Positions 1 to 7,981 of a stretch of 39,839 bases of DNA are shown in pieces; within the stretch, counting starts at the first letter, position 1; every line of letters starts with the position of its first letter. The position numbers and the translations under genes were made by a program. The stretch spans positions 1 through 39,839 of the forward strand of contig NZ_JAELTJ010000047.1 of NCBI RefSeq assembly GCF_016428805.1, given 5' to 3'. This DNA comes from Achromobacter sp. ASV32 (GTDB lineage: Bacteria; Pseudomonadota; Gammaproteobacteria; Burkholderiales; Burkholderiaceae_B). The notes beneath the pieces are model-generated. The model was not told the origin of the DNA. It did no database searches and was given only the letters and a program-made list of their open reading frames with translations.

Positions 1-801
1 CGATGCAGAGGTGCCTTGGTAGGGCACGGCGATATCCGCGCCCCACCAGCGGCGAGCGCGGGCCACTTCGGTCTCGTCGCGACGGCCGGCGTAGATCTTC
101 TCGCCGTGGCCACGGGGCCCCAGGCCCGTGTGCACGTCGATCCAGCCGATCTGCGCGTAACGGGCCGCGTGCTCGGCCAGGATGCGCCGCAGGTTCAGCA
201 GCGATGCTGCCGGGCGGTCGCCGCCATAGAACAGGCCGTCGGCGTGCGTATATTGGCCCCGGGTCACCGCCTGCTTGAGCGCAGGCATGCCATGTTCGGC
301 AACGTAAGCGTCAATCTGCGCCCGATTCTCGTCCGTCGGCGGCCATTGCGCGGGCAGCAGCAACGGGTGGATCTGATCGTACCCGGGGTTGGCGGGCAAG
401 GGCTTTTCGCCAAACGGCTGGGCATTGCGGTTCAGGTCGACGTTGCCTTCGTCGGTGCGGGCAATCCAGGAAAAGCCGTGCGGATTCACCGCATGCACCA
501 GCAGCAGGGCGACACCGGCCCGGCGGGCGCGCGCCAGCATGTCGGCGTCGTCCAGCAGCGCCAGCTGGCAGCCGGACCCGCAAAAACCTTCCACGCCGTG
601 CGTGGCCGAGGTCATGATCAGCAGCCGCTGCGCGCCAGGGTCGCCGATCAGCGCGATATCGGTGGCCAGGACTTCATCCTCGCGGCCCTTGGGCGCGATG
701 GGATAGGACGCGAAGTGCGCGGCAAGCGGCCGGGCAGCAGCGGCGAAGCGTTCGCGCGCCTGGGCGTAGCTGCGGGAAAAATAGGGGGTCGCGGATTGCA
801 T
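1..801 (-). CDS. DUF2817 family (M14-like) metallo-carboxypeptidase, C-terminus cut by window edge
   Basis: The reading frame stays open for 267 codons from an ATG at 801 to the first base of the window, so the C-terminus is missing. The N-terminal half carries a THGVEG motif, with H68 and E71 as the HxxE zinc pair, followed by a VDLNRN segment near residue 121 and a DVHTG motif with H224. This layout is that of DUF2817 proteins, which belong to the zinc carboxypeptidase M14 superfamily. There is no signal peptide, so a cytoplasmic peptidase or amidohydrolase is inferred; the substrate is unknown. Its start codon overlaps the stop of the MFS transporter gene by one base (TGATG), which indicates co-transcription and probably translational coupling. 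The pair may import and hydrolyse a small peptide-like compound, which is a guess. Confidence 0.8.
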   Translation of the reverse strand, partial: MQSATPYFSRSYAQARERFAAAARPLAAHFASYPIAPKGREDEVLATDIALIGDPGAQRLLIMTSATHGVEGFCGSGCQLALLDDADMLARARRAGVALLLVHAVNPHGFSWIARTDEGNVDLNRNAQPFGEKPLPANPGYDQIHPLLLPAQWPPTDENRAQIDAYVAEHGMPALKQAVTRGQYTHADGLFYGGDRPAASLLNLRRILAEHAARYAQIGWIDVHTGLGPRGHGEKIYAGRRDETEVARARRWWGADIAVPYQGTSAS

Positions 802-2129
802 CAGGTCTCCTGGTTGTCGATATCGTCGCCGGTGCGGTCCCGTATCCAGAACAGCACCACCGTGGAAATCGCCACCGCCACCATCAGATACCAGGCGGGG
901 GCCATGGGATTGCCGGTCACGTGCAGCAGCCAGGTCACGAAGAACTGGGCGAAACCGCCGAACACCGAAATCCCCAATCCGTAGACCACCGACATACCGG
1001 TGGTGCGTACGGATTTCGGGAACAGCTCGGGCAGCATGGTGATGCCCGGCGCGGATTGCAACGCCAGCAGTATCGACAGCAACGCCACGACGGTCATCAG
1101 CCGCGCGCTGCTGGGCGCGGCGATCAACCACTGGAAGCACGGCAACAGCACCGCCACCGTCACCACCCGCGACCAGAAGATCACCCGCTTGCGCCCCACC
1201 CGGTCCGCCAGCATGCCGACCAGCGGCGCAAACAGAAAGCCCACCGCGCCCACCACCACGCTGGCCGACAGTGTGGACGTGGCCGGCAAGCCCAGCTCGC
1301 GATGCGCGTAGGACGGCATGTAAAAGCCGATGATCTGCGCGCACACCATGCCGCCGATCATCAACAGGATACCCTTGGCCACCTCGGTCTTGTGTTCGGT
1401 GAAGATACGGCGCAGCGGCTGGTTGCCGGCGGCGCGCGGCCGGTGATCATCTTCACTCGTCGTCAGCGTCTCTTCCAGGTTGCGGCGGATGTATGCGCCC
1501 ACCGGCACCGTCAGGATGCCGATCACGAACGGCAGTCGCCAGCCCCAGGCCTGCATCTGCTCGGCGGTCAGCGCCGCCGTCAGGCCGCCCACCACCAGCG
1601 CGCCCAGCGCCACCCCCAGCGACTGGCTGCCGAACTGCCAACTGGAATAGAAGCCGCGCCGCGACGGGGGGGCGTGTTCCACCAGCAAGGTGGTCGATGC
1701 GCCCACCTCGCCCCCCGCGGCGAACCCCTGGATCAGCCGCGCCAGCACCATCATCACCGGCCCCGCCAGCCCCATCTGCGCGTAGGTCGGCGCCACGGCG
1801 ATCAGCCCACAACCCAATCCCATCAACCACAACGTCAGCGTCATGGCGGCGCGGCGGCCATGGCGGTCAGCGTAGGAACCGATCAGCATGCCGCCCACCG
1901 GCCGCATCAGGAACCCCACGCCGAAAGTCGCCGTGGTCAACAGCAATTGCCCATAGCCGGAGGCCGCGGGAAAGAACAGCGGCCCGATGACCAGCATCAG
2001 GAAGGTGAAGACGGTGAAGTCAAAGAACTCGAGCGCGTTGCCGATGGTGGTGCCGGCGATGACGCGCCGGCGCATGGACGGTGTGTGCAGGCTGCGTGCG
2101 CCCGCGCCGGCCGTGATGGCGATAGACAT
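801..2129 (-). CDS. MFS transporter, metabolite:H+ symporter (MHS)-like
   Basis: This 442-residue protein has about twelve hydrophobic segments and the MFS motif A, GSYADRHGRR, at residues 84-93 between helices 2 and 3. The N-terminus, with GNALEFFDF near residues 30-38, is typical of the citrate/proline/shikimate-type MHS branch. The protein sits in the inner membrane and should import an organic acid or similar metabolite with protons. The ATG at 2129 was chosen because the family N-terminus begins close to it; the frame is open further upstream only as non-coding antisense. It is divergent from a LysR regulator gene and overlaps the downstream peptidase gene by one base. The substrate cannot be read from the sequence; a four-carbon sugar acid is possible given the neighbouring tetronate operon. 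Confidence 0.85.
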   Translation of the reverse strand: MSIAITAGAGARSLHTPSMRRRVIAGTTIGNALEFFDFTVFTFLMLVIGPLFFPAASGYGQLLLTTATFGVGFLMRPVGGMLIGSYADRHGRRAAMTLTLWLMGLGCGLIAVAPTYAQMGLAGPVMMVLARLIQGFAAGGEVGASTTLLVEHAPPSRRGFYSSWQFGSQSLGVALGALVVGGLTAALTAEQMQAWGWRLPFVIGILTVPVGAYIRRNLEETLTTSEDDHRPRAAGNQPLRRIFTEHKTEVAKGILLMIGGMVCAQIIGFYMPSYAHRELGLPATSTLSASVVVGAVGFLFAPLVGMLADRVGRKRVIFWSRVVTVAVLLPCFQWLIAAPSSARLMTVVALLSILLALQSAPGITMLPELFPKSVRTTGMSVVYGLGISVFGGFAQFFVTWLLHVTGNPMAPAWYLMVAVAISTVVLFWIRDRTGDDIDNQET

Positions 2130-2288
2130 GTTTTCCCCTTGATGTCCGATCCTGGGCCGCCGGCCCGTGTATCCGGAATCCGTGCGGCGGCAGGTCCTAG
2201 TGAATATACGGATGGCTACCGAAACGGGAAAGACAGTATTTTTGCTGCAGCGATGACTTTTGCTTATATCCCTGCCGTGCCTGCTCCG

Positions 2289-3179
2289 ATGAACCTGCGC
2301 CAACTGCGCGCCTTCGTGCTGATCGCCGAACACCGCAGCATCCGTGCCGCGGCGCGCGCCCTGTGCGTCACCCAGCCCGCTGCCACGCGCAGCCTGCGCG
2401 AGCTGGAACAAAACCTGGGCGCCGAACTGGTGCGGCGCAGCGCCAAGGGGGTCGAGTTGACGCCTTACGGCGAAGCCCTGCACAAGCGCGCCGTGCTGAT
2501 CCTGCAGGAGGCGCGCCGGGCACAGGAAGACATCGACCAGATGCGCGACGGCGAAGGCGGCACGCTGAACCTGGCGATCAGCTCGTCGGCGCTGACCGTG
2601 CTGCCCGGTGCGCTGGCCGCCTTCCGCGCCCGCATGCCGCGCGTCGCCGTAGCGTTCCACGAGGTGGCGGCGCCCTACAGCCATGAACAGCTGGACGCGG
2701 GACGCTACGACCTGGTGGTGCAGACCGAATACGACGGCGACATCTACGACGGCTTTGCGCGCACCACCTTGTTCACGCTGCCACTGGTAGTGGGCGCGCG
2801 GGCCGATCATCCCCTGCGCCATGCCACCGACCTGGCCGAGTTGCGCGACCTGCTGTGGCTGATGCCGGGCAACCCCCAGACGCCGACCAATCTGCTGCAC
2901 CTGGCCTATGCGTCGCGCGGCCTGCCCACGCCGACGGATGTGATTCCGTGCCAATCGATTGCGATCGCGCTGGCGATCCTGGCGAAAAGCGACGCGGTGG
3001 GTTTTTTCGTGCGCAACGGCTTTCATCGCGAGCTGGTGCCGCATCCGTTGTGCGTGATACCGCTGGCCCATCCGCTGCCGGCGGCGCGGGTCTCGATCCT
3101 GACACGGGCCGAGTCGCCGCCGACGCCGGCGGCGCAGTGCTTCATCGATTGCCTGAACGCCGCGCGCGCGGCGGCATGA
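2289..3179 (+). CDS. LysR-family transcriptional regulator
   Basis: This 296-residue protein has the LysR plan: an N-terminal winged helix-turn-helix (residues about 1-60, NLRQLRAFVLIAEHRS then AAARALCVTQPAATRSLRELE) and a C-terminal periplasmic-binding-like effector domain. I chose the ATG at 2289 because LysR proteins normally start with MNLRQL-type residues; an in-frame ATG at 2253 would add 12 residues. It is divergent from the MFS/peptidase pair, the usual arrangement for a LysR protein controlling its neighbour in response to the transported or degraded compound. The GntR gene follows 16 bp downstream. The ligand is unknown. Confidence 0.9.
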   Translation: MNLRQLRAFVLIAEHRSIRAAARALCVTQPAATRSLRELEQNLGAELVRRSAKGVELTPYGEALHKRAVLILQEARRAQEDIDQMRDGEGGTLNLAISSSALTVLPGALAAFRARMPRVAVAFHEVAAPYSHEQLDAGRYDLVVQTEYDGDIYDGFARTTLFTLPLVVGARADHPLRHATDLAELRDLLWLMPGNPQTPTNLLHLAYASRGLPTPTDVIPCQSIAIALAILAKSDAVGFFVRNGFHRELVPHPLCVIPLAHPLPAARVSILTRAESPPTPAAQCFIDCLNAARAAA

Positions 3180-3195
3180 GACTGCGCGGGGTATC

Positions 3196-3933
3196 ATGGA
3201 ACGCCCTCTTCCCCCGCCCCATTCCATGGCGTTTCCGCGACTCAACACCCCCCCCACGCTGACCGATACGGTCGCCAAACAGCTGCTCGCCGAGATCGAC
3301 GAGGGCCGCGTGCTGCCGGGCGAGAAACTGCCCACGGAAACCCGCCTGGCCGAGCAGTTCGGCGTCAGCCGCACGGTCATCCGCGAGGCCGTGTCGCGCT
3401 TGCGCCAGGACGGCATCGTCGAGGCGCGCCAGGGCAGCGGCGTGTTCGTCACGGGCCGGGGCGGCAACCGCGCACTGCGCATCGACGCGGCCGAGCTGTC
3501 GTCGCTGGACGCGGTGCTGCACATCGTGGATCTGCGGCGCGCGCTGGAAACCGAAATCGCCGCCCAGGCCGCCGCGCAGCGTAGCAAACGCGATCTGGCC
3601 GAGATCGACAGCGCCTTGGCGGCGATCTCCCAGGCGGTCGACAATGGCGGCGACGGCGTCAAGGAAGACGTCGCCTTTCACCGCAGCATCGCCCGCGCCA
3701 CCGGCAATCCGTATTTCCTCACGACCCTGGCGTTCGTCAGCCAGTTCCTGGAAGCCGCCACCCGCGTCACGCGCGGCAACGAGGCGCGTCATGCCGACCT
3801 GATGCGCGCGGTGATGCAGGAACACATCGCCATCGTCGACGCCATCCGCCGCCAGGACGTGGAAGGCGCGCGTGAAGCCGCCCGGGTGCATATGGTCAAC
3901 GCGGCCAAGCGCCTGCGCCGGGCGCATCGCTAG
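3196..3933 (+). CDS. GntR-family (FadR/FCD subfamily) transcriptional regulator
   Basis: The 245-residue protein has an N-terminal GntR winged helix (about residues 22-80, including LPTETRLAEQFGVSRTVIREAVSRL and a GSGVFV wing) and an all-helical FCD ligand domain. The FCD metal and ligand residues are expected around DVAFHRSIARATGN and the C-terminal HMVNAAKRL helix. FCD regulators usually sense sugar acids or other carboxylates. The gene converges on the otnC-denD-ltnD-otnK operon, so it is the obvious candidate for its repressor, and a dyad in front of otnC would be its operator. The start at 3196 has a GGGG stretch upstream; a shorter version from the ATG at 3226 is possible. Confidence 0.9.
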   Translation: MERPLPPPHSMAFPRLNTPPTLTDTVAKQLLAEIDEGRVLPGEKLPTETRLAEQFGVSRTVIREAVSRLRQDGIVEARQGSGVFVTGRGGNRALRIDAAELSSLDAVLHIVDLRRALETEIAAQAAAQRSKRDLAEIDSALAAISQAVDNGGDGVKEDVAFHRSIARATGNPYFLTTLAFVSQFLEAATRVTRGNEARHADLMRAVMQEHIAIVDAIRRQDVEGAREAARVHMVNAAKRLRRAHR

Positions 3934-3978
3934 CCGCGGGGCCTGTCGCGCACGCCGGCCGCCGCACGGACCGCCGCC

Positions 3979-5232
3979 CTACCCGAAGGCCCGGGTAAAG
4001 AAATCCGCGCCGCCGAAATTGCCGGACTTCAATGCGATGCTCATGCGCGCCTGTACCGCTTGCGCGTGACCGGCGCACCAGGGCACGCCCGGATCGATCT
4101 GCTCGCCGATGGCCAATTGCGTCAACCCCAGCGCTTGCACCACTGCCCCCGAGGTCTCGCCGCCCGCAACGATCAATTGGCGCACCCCCTGCCGTGCCAG
4201 CCCCAGCGATATCCGCGCGATGGCCTCTTCGACCAGCGCCCCGGCGCGCGTGGCGCCCAGCGCCGTCTGCGCCTGTTGCACGGCATCGGGCGCCGCGGTG
4301 GAATAGATCAGCACCGGTCCCTCCACCAGGCGCGGCTGCGCCCACGCGAGCGCGTCGGCCACCACGGGATCCCCCGCCGCGATGCGCTGCGGGTCCAGCG
4401 CCAGCGCCGCCCCCCCCGCATCGATAAAAGCCGCGACCTGGCCCTGCGTGGCGCTGGAGCAACTACCCGCTACCACCGCCTGCCACCCGGGTTCGCGCGG
4501 CAGGCTGGCAACGGCCCCCGCGGCCAGGCCCCAATTGCCCGGCAGGCCGATCGCCAGGCCCGATCCCGCCGTAACCAGCGGCATGCCCCGCAGCGCCGGC
4601 CCCAACGCCAGCAAGTCTTCATTGGCAATCGCATCCACGATCGCGATCTCCACCCCCTGCGCCTGCAAAGCAGCGATGCGCGCGCGGATGGCGTCGCTGC
4701 CGCGCGCCACCACGGCGTAGTCGATCAGGCCGACGCGGCGGCGGGTCTGCGCGGACAGTACGCGCACCAGATTGGGATCGGTCATGGGCGTCAGCGGATG
4801 GTGCTGCATGCCCGATTCATTCAGCAGCACGTCGCCCGCGTAGAGATAGCCCTTGAAGACCGTGCGCTTGTTGTCGGGAAAGGCCGGCGTGGCGACGGTG
4901 AAGCCCGTGTCCAGCGCCGTCATCAAGGCATCGGCCACGGGACCGATGTTGCCCTGCGGCGTACTGTCGAAAGTGGAGCAGTACTTGAAATAGATCTGTC
5001 CGGCGCCCTGCGCCCGCAACCACGCCAGGGCAGCCAGCGACTGCGCCACGGCCTGGTCGGCAGGAATCGTGCGGGTCTTGAGCGCCACCACCACCGCGTC
5101 CGCGGGCTGGTCCAGCGCAGCCGAAGGCACGCCGATGGTCTGCACCGTGCGCATGCCGGCGCGCACCAGGTTGTTGGCCAGGTCGGTGGCGCCGGTGAAG
5201 TCGTCGGCGATACAGCCCAGTTTGATCGTCAT
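3979..5232 (-). CDS. otnK: 3-oxo-tetronate kinase (DUF1537, four-carbon acid sugar kinase)
   Basis: The 417-residue protein has the two DUF1537 halves. The N-terminal sugar-acid domain starts with GCIADDFTGATDLANNL (residues 6-22), and the C-terminal nucleotide-binding domain ends with the AGGETSGAVVQALG motif near residue 365. Members called OtnK phosphorylate 3-oxo-tetronate at O4 with ATP in the cytoplasm. The start overlaps the stop of ltnD by four bases (ATGA), so the two are translationally coupled in the operon otnC-denD-ltnD-otnK. Length and motifs are those of a complete enzyme. The specificity (3-oxo-tetronate rather than another C4 acid) is inferred from the neighbours. Confidence 0.9.
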   Translation of the reverse strand: MTIKLGCIADDFTGATDLANNLVRAGMRTVQTIGVPSAALDQPADAVVVALKTRTIPADQAVAQSLAALAWLRAQGAGQIYFKYCSTFDSTPQGNIGPVADALMTALDTGFTVATPAFPDNKRTVFKGYLYAGDVLLNESGMQHHPLTPMTDPNLVRVLSAQTRRRVGLIDYAVVARGSDAIRARIAALQAQGVEIAIVDAIANEDLLALGPALRGMPLVTAGSGLAIGLPGNWGLAAGAVASLPREPGWQAVVAGSCSSATQGQVAAFIDAGGAALALDPQRIAAGDPVVADALAWAQPRLVEGPVLIYSTAAPDAVQQAQTALGATRAGALVEEAIARISLGLARQGVRQLIVAGGETSGAVVQALGLTQLAIGEQIDPGVPWCAGHAQAVQARMSIALKSGNFGGADFFTRAFG

Positions 5233-6137
5233 GGCGGCTCCGGCAGGGTGATTCCGGGAAAGATCTTGATGACGGCACTGTCGTCCTCGCCGCCGTGGCC
5301 GGCGGTTGAGGCCTGCATGAACATCTGGTGCGCGGTGGAGGCCAGCGGCAGCGGAAACTTGCTGTGCCGTGCCGTGTCCAGCACCAGACCCAGGTCCTTC
5401 ACGAAGATATCCACCGCCGACAGCGGCGTGTAATCGGCGGCCAGCACGTGGGCCATGCGGTTCTCGAACATCCAGCTGTTGCCCGCGCTATGGGTGATGA
5501 CGTCGTACAGGGCGCCCGCGTCCACCCCTTCGCGCAGGCCCAGCGCCATCGCTTCGGCAGCGGCGGCGATGTGCACGCCGGCCAGCAACTGGTTGATGAT
5601 CTTGACCTTGCTGCCCGCCCCGGCGCTGCTGCCCAGGCGATAGACCTTGCCCGCCATGGATTCCAGCACACCGGCGCATGCAGCATAGGCGGCCGCGCTG
5701 CCGGCCGTCATCATCGTCATCTGGCCGGCGGCCGCCTTGGCCGCGCCGCCGGAGATCGGCGCGTCCAGGTAATGCAGGCCCAGCGCCCCCAGTCGCGTCT
5801 CCAGGGCCGCAGACCAGTTCGGGTCCACGGTGGAACACATCACGAAGACGCTACCCGGCCGCAGCGACGATGCCATGCCGCCGTCGCCGAACAGCACGGC
5901 TTCGGTCTGCTGCGCGTTCACCACCACGCTGACCACCACGTCGCACGCAGCGGCCATGTCCGCCAGCGTGGCGCAGGCCACCCCGCCCTGCTCGGCGAAC
6001 GCGCTGGCCGCGCCCGGCCGGACATCGTACGCATGCACACAGTTGCCGGCGCGCCGCAAGCTGGCCGCGATGCCCGCACCCATGGCGCCCAGGCCGATCA
6101 CGCCGACATTGCGCGGCGCTTCACTGGCTGTCTTCAT
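5229..6137 (-). CDS. ltnD: L-threonate dehydrogenase (beta-hydroxyacid dehydrogenase family)
   Basis: This 302-residue protein carries the N-terminal NAD-binding motif GVIGLGAMGAGIAASL (residues 12-27), the substrate motif DAPISGGAAKAAAG (about 125-138) and the catalytic lysine K179 in GAGSKVKIINQ. These are hallmarks of 3-hydroxyisobutyrate-type dehydrogenases. LtnD oxidises L-threonate to 2-oxo-tetronate with NAD. Assignment to LtnD instead of another beta-hydroxyacid dehydrogenase rests on its coupling to otnK (ATGA overlap downstream) and to denD (ATGA overlap upstream) within one operon. Confidence 0.85.
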   Translation of the reverse strand: MKTASEAPRNVGVIGLGAMGAGIAASLRRAGNCVHAYDVRPGAASAFAEQGGVACATLADMAAACDVVVSVVVNAQQTEAVLFGDGGMASSLRPGSVFVMCSTVDPNWSAALETRLGALGLHYLDAPISGGAAKAAAGQMTMMTAGSAAAYAACAGVLESMAGKVYRLGSSAGAGSKVKIINQLLAGVHIAAAAEAMALGLREGVDAGALYDVITHSAGNSWMFENRMAHVLAADYTPLSAVDIFVKDLGLVLDTARHSKFPLPLASTAHQMFMQASTAGHGGEDDSAVIKIFPGITLPEPP

Positions 6138-7111
6138 ACCGCCCCCCGCAGGTCGTCGCCGATATAGGCGCGGATGATGTCGGCAAAACCGTCGTCGCCC
6201 TTCAGCCCCAGGCGTGCCGCACGCGCGGTGTCCCAGCCGCCGGGCCAGCTGCCGACGATGGCCTCGACCTTCGGGTCCGCCTTCCAGCTGATGCGATCGG
6301 CCACGGCATCGCCAGCCATGTCACGCAGCGCCTGCGCCATCTCGGCCGCCGTCACCGAAACGCCCGGCAGGTTGACGGGCCGGCGGTCGGCCAGCGACGC
6401 GGCGTCCAGTTCGCAGCCCGCGATCAGCGCCTGCACCGCGCGTCGCGGTGACAGCAGCCACAGGCGCGTATCGGCGGCCACCGGGCACACCGCCGGTTCG
6501 CCATTCAAGGGCTCACGGATGATGCTGCTGGCAAACGACGAGGCCGCCGCGTTGGGCCGGCCAGGTCGCACGCTGATGGTGGGCAGGCGCAGTGCGCGGC
6601 CATCGACGAAGCCGCGGCGCGTGTAGTCGGCGAGCAGCAATTCGGCGATGGCCTTTTGCGTGCCGTAGGAAGACTGGGGGTTGAGCGCGGTATCGTCACG
6701 CACCCGATCGGGCAGCGCACCGCCATACACGGCGACCGAGCTGGTGAACACCACGCGCGGCCGGTGCCCGCGCATGCGGCAGGTTTCCAGCAGCGCGCGC
6801 GAGGCATCCAGGTTGATGCGCATGCCCAGGTCGAAATCGGCCTCGGCCTGTCCGCTGACGATGGCCGCCAGATGAAACACGACGGCGGTGTCGGTGCCGA
6901 TCAATGATTCCAGCACGGCGGGGTCGGCCACGTCGCCCTTCACCGAACGCACGCGGGTGTCGTTGATGGCGTCGGTCTGCACCACGTCGAGCAGGTCGAT
7001 CTGCGTGATCGGTTCGCTTGCCTCGCCCAGCGTCAGCCGGCCCTGCTCCAGCAGCTTGCGCGCCAGACGCTGGCCCAGAAAGCCCGCGCCGCCGGTAATC
7101 AGTATCTTCAT
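6134..7111 (-). CDS. denD: D-erythronate dehydrogenase (extended SDR / NAD-dependent epimerase fold)
   Basis: The 325-residue protein starts MKILITGGAGFLGQRL, a GxxGxxG Rossmann motif, and has the SDR catalytic set S125 (FTSSVAVYG), Y149 and K153 (SSYGTQK). This is the extended short-chain dehydrogenase fold shared by sugar-nucleotide epimerases, but DenD members oxidise D-erythronate to 2-oxo-tetronate with NAD. I chose the ATG at 7111 because a perfect AGGAGG lies seven bases upstream; a start at 7132 would put that site inside the gene. It is the second gene of the otnC-denD-ltnD-otnK operon and its stop overlaps the ltnD start. Function is inferred from this context. Confidence 0.85.
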   Translation of the reverse strand: MKILITGGAGFLGQRLARKLLEQGRLTLGEASEPITQIDLLDVVQTDAINDTRVRSVKGDVADPAVLESLIGTDTAVVFHLAAIVSGQAEADFDLGMRINLDASRALLETCRMRGHRPRVVFTSSVAVYGGALPDRVRDDTALNPQSSYGTQKAIAELLLADYTRRGFVDGRALRLPTISVRPGRPNAAASSFASSIIREPLNGEPAVCPVAADTRLWLLSPRRAVQALIAGCELDAASLADRRPVNLPGVSVTAAEMAQALRDMAGDAVADRISWKADPKVEAIVGSWPGGWDTARAARLGLKGDDGFADIIRAYIGDDLRGAV

Positions 7112-7180
7112 CGCTCGCCTCCTGCGAGTCATGGCTCCGGCGCCCGCCCAGGCGGTGCGTGCGCGCGGGCCTTGGGACGG

Positions 7181-7819
7181 TCAGTAGCGCACGCCGAAGA
7201 CGGCGCGCAATTCCTCGATGGCGGCGTCGGACAGCGGCTCGGGCCGAGGATCGGACATCAGCCACAGGCGCGCCGTTTCCTCCAGTTCTTCCAGCGCGAA
7301 GGACGCGTGCGAGACCGAGCGTTCCCAGACCACCGGACCCAGGCGCTCGAACAGCACGCCGCGCACGCGGGCGGCCAGGGCCGCCACCTGGGCCGCGGCA
7401 AGCGGATCCCCCGGCCGGCGATAGGGAATCAGGGGAATGCGGCCCACCTTCATCACTTGGTACGGCGTGATCGGCGGCAGCACGTCGTCCTGGCGCCACA
7501 CACCGGCCAGCGTCAGCGCCACCAGGTGGGTCGAATGGGTGTGCACCACGCCTTGCGCGGCGGGATCGGCCTGGTAGATGCCCTGGTGCAGGGCCAGCGT
7601 CTTGGACGGCTTGGCGCCTGACACCCATTGGCCAGCCAGGTCCACCTTGGCCAGTTCGGCCGGGTCGAGTCGGCCCAGGCAGGCGTCAGTAGGGGTGATC
7701 AGCCAGCCGTCGTCCAGCCGGGCGCTGATGTTGCCGGCCGCCCCCACCGTGTAACCACGCTGGTACAGGCTGGCGCCGACCGTGCAGATTTCCTCGCGGA
7801 TGCGGTTTTCGGTCGCCAT
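7181..7819 (-). CDS. otnC: Class II aldolase/adducin-family protein, 3-oxo-tetronate 4-phosphate decarboxylase homologue with altered active site
   Basis: The 212-residue protein follows the OtnC pattern: GAAGNISARLDDGWLITPT (residues 26-44), LGRLDP, PSK (71-73), VVHTHSTH with zinc ligands H93 and H95, and the C-terminal EELEETARLW helix. OtnC removes CO2 from 3-oxo-tetronate 4-phosphate to give dihydroxyacetone phosphate. Two key positions differ. The residue after PSK, normally the catalytic Glu, is T74. The usual ANHGPVV carrying the third zinc His reads FERLGPVV. The protein is full length and sits first in the operon, so it may still act, with changed chemistry, or be a decaying or repurposed copy. 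The start has only a weak ribosome site and follows a short upstream ORF. Confidence 0.8.
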   Translation of the reverse strand: MATENRIREEICTVGASLYQRGYTVGAAGNISARLDDGWLITPTDACLGRLDPAELAKVDLAGQWVSGAKPSKTLALHQGIYQADPAAQGVVHTHSTHLVALTLAGVWRQDDVLPPITPYQVMKVGRIPLIPYRRPGDPLAAAQVAALAARVRGVLFERLGPVVWERSVSHASFALEELEETARLWLMSDPRPEPLSDAAIEELRAVFGVRY

Positions 7820-7824
7820 CGCGC

Positions 7825-7878
7825 TCAGCCCGCGTCTGCATCGACGGTGGCGCGAAGGCCGGAGGACGAATGCGGCAT
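7825..7878 (-). CDS. Possible 17-codon leader ORF upstream of otnC
   Basis: On the minus strand an ATG at 7878, preceded six bases upstream by a good AGGAG site, opens a 17-codon frame (MPHSSSGLRATVDADAG) ending in TGA five bases before the otnC ATG. The otnC ATG itself has no clear ribosome site and lies in a different frame. This could be a translated leader that couples or tunes otnC translation, or simply a vestigial start. Seen directly: the frame and ribosome site. Function is inference. Confidence 0.35.
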   Translation of the reverse strand: MPHSSSGLRATVDADAG

Positions 7879-7901
7879 GGGAGTCTCCTTGGACTTATTT
7901 A

Positions 7902-7914
7902 TATGGTCATCATA
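7902..7914 (-). promoter_or_regulatory. Candidate operator/promoter of the otn operon
   Basis: An AT-rich patch in otherwise GC-rich DNA contains the dyad TATG-GTCAT-CATA. It lies about 85 bp upstream of the otnC start and 24 bp upstream of the leader ORF start. Short dyads separated by a few bases are typical FadR-type GntR operators, and a GntR gene lies at the other end of the operon. The adjacent ATATAAATA on the minus strand could serve as a -10 region. The site is predicted, not proven. Confidence 0.4.
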
Positions 7915-7981
7915 CAAATTTTGCCGAAAATCCCGGTAGCGGGATTACCCGGAAGCGCCACCGCGCCCGCGGGCGCGACGC

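Noticed and set aside
2209-2221. CGG-N7-CCG dyad between the MFS and LysR genes
   Set aside because: Three-base arms are too short to separate from chance in GC-rich DNA, though a LysR site is expected in this gap.
921-2252. Long rightward open frame upstream of the LysR gene
   Set aside because: It is antisense to the MFS transporter, rich in Arg/His/Gln as expected of a shadow frame in GC-rich DNA; only its 3' part is the LysR protein.
2130-3662. Long leftward frame continuing upstream of the MFS start
   Set aside because: It is antisense to the LysR and GntR genes and shows no family resemblance; the MFS protein begins at 2129.
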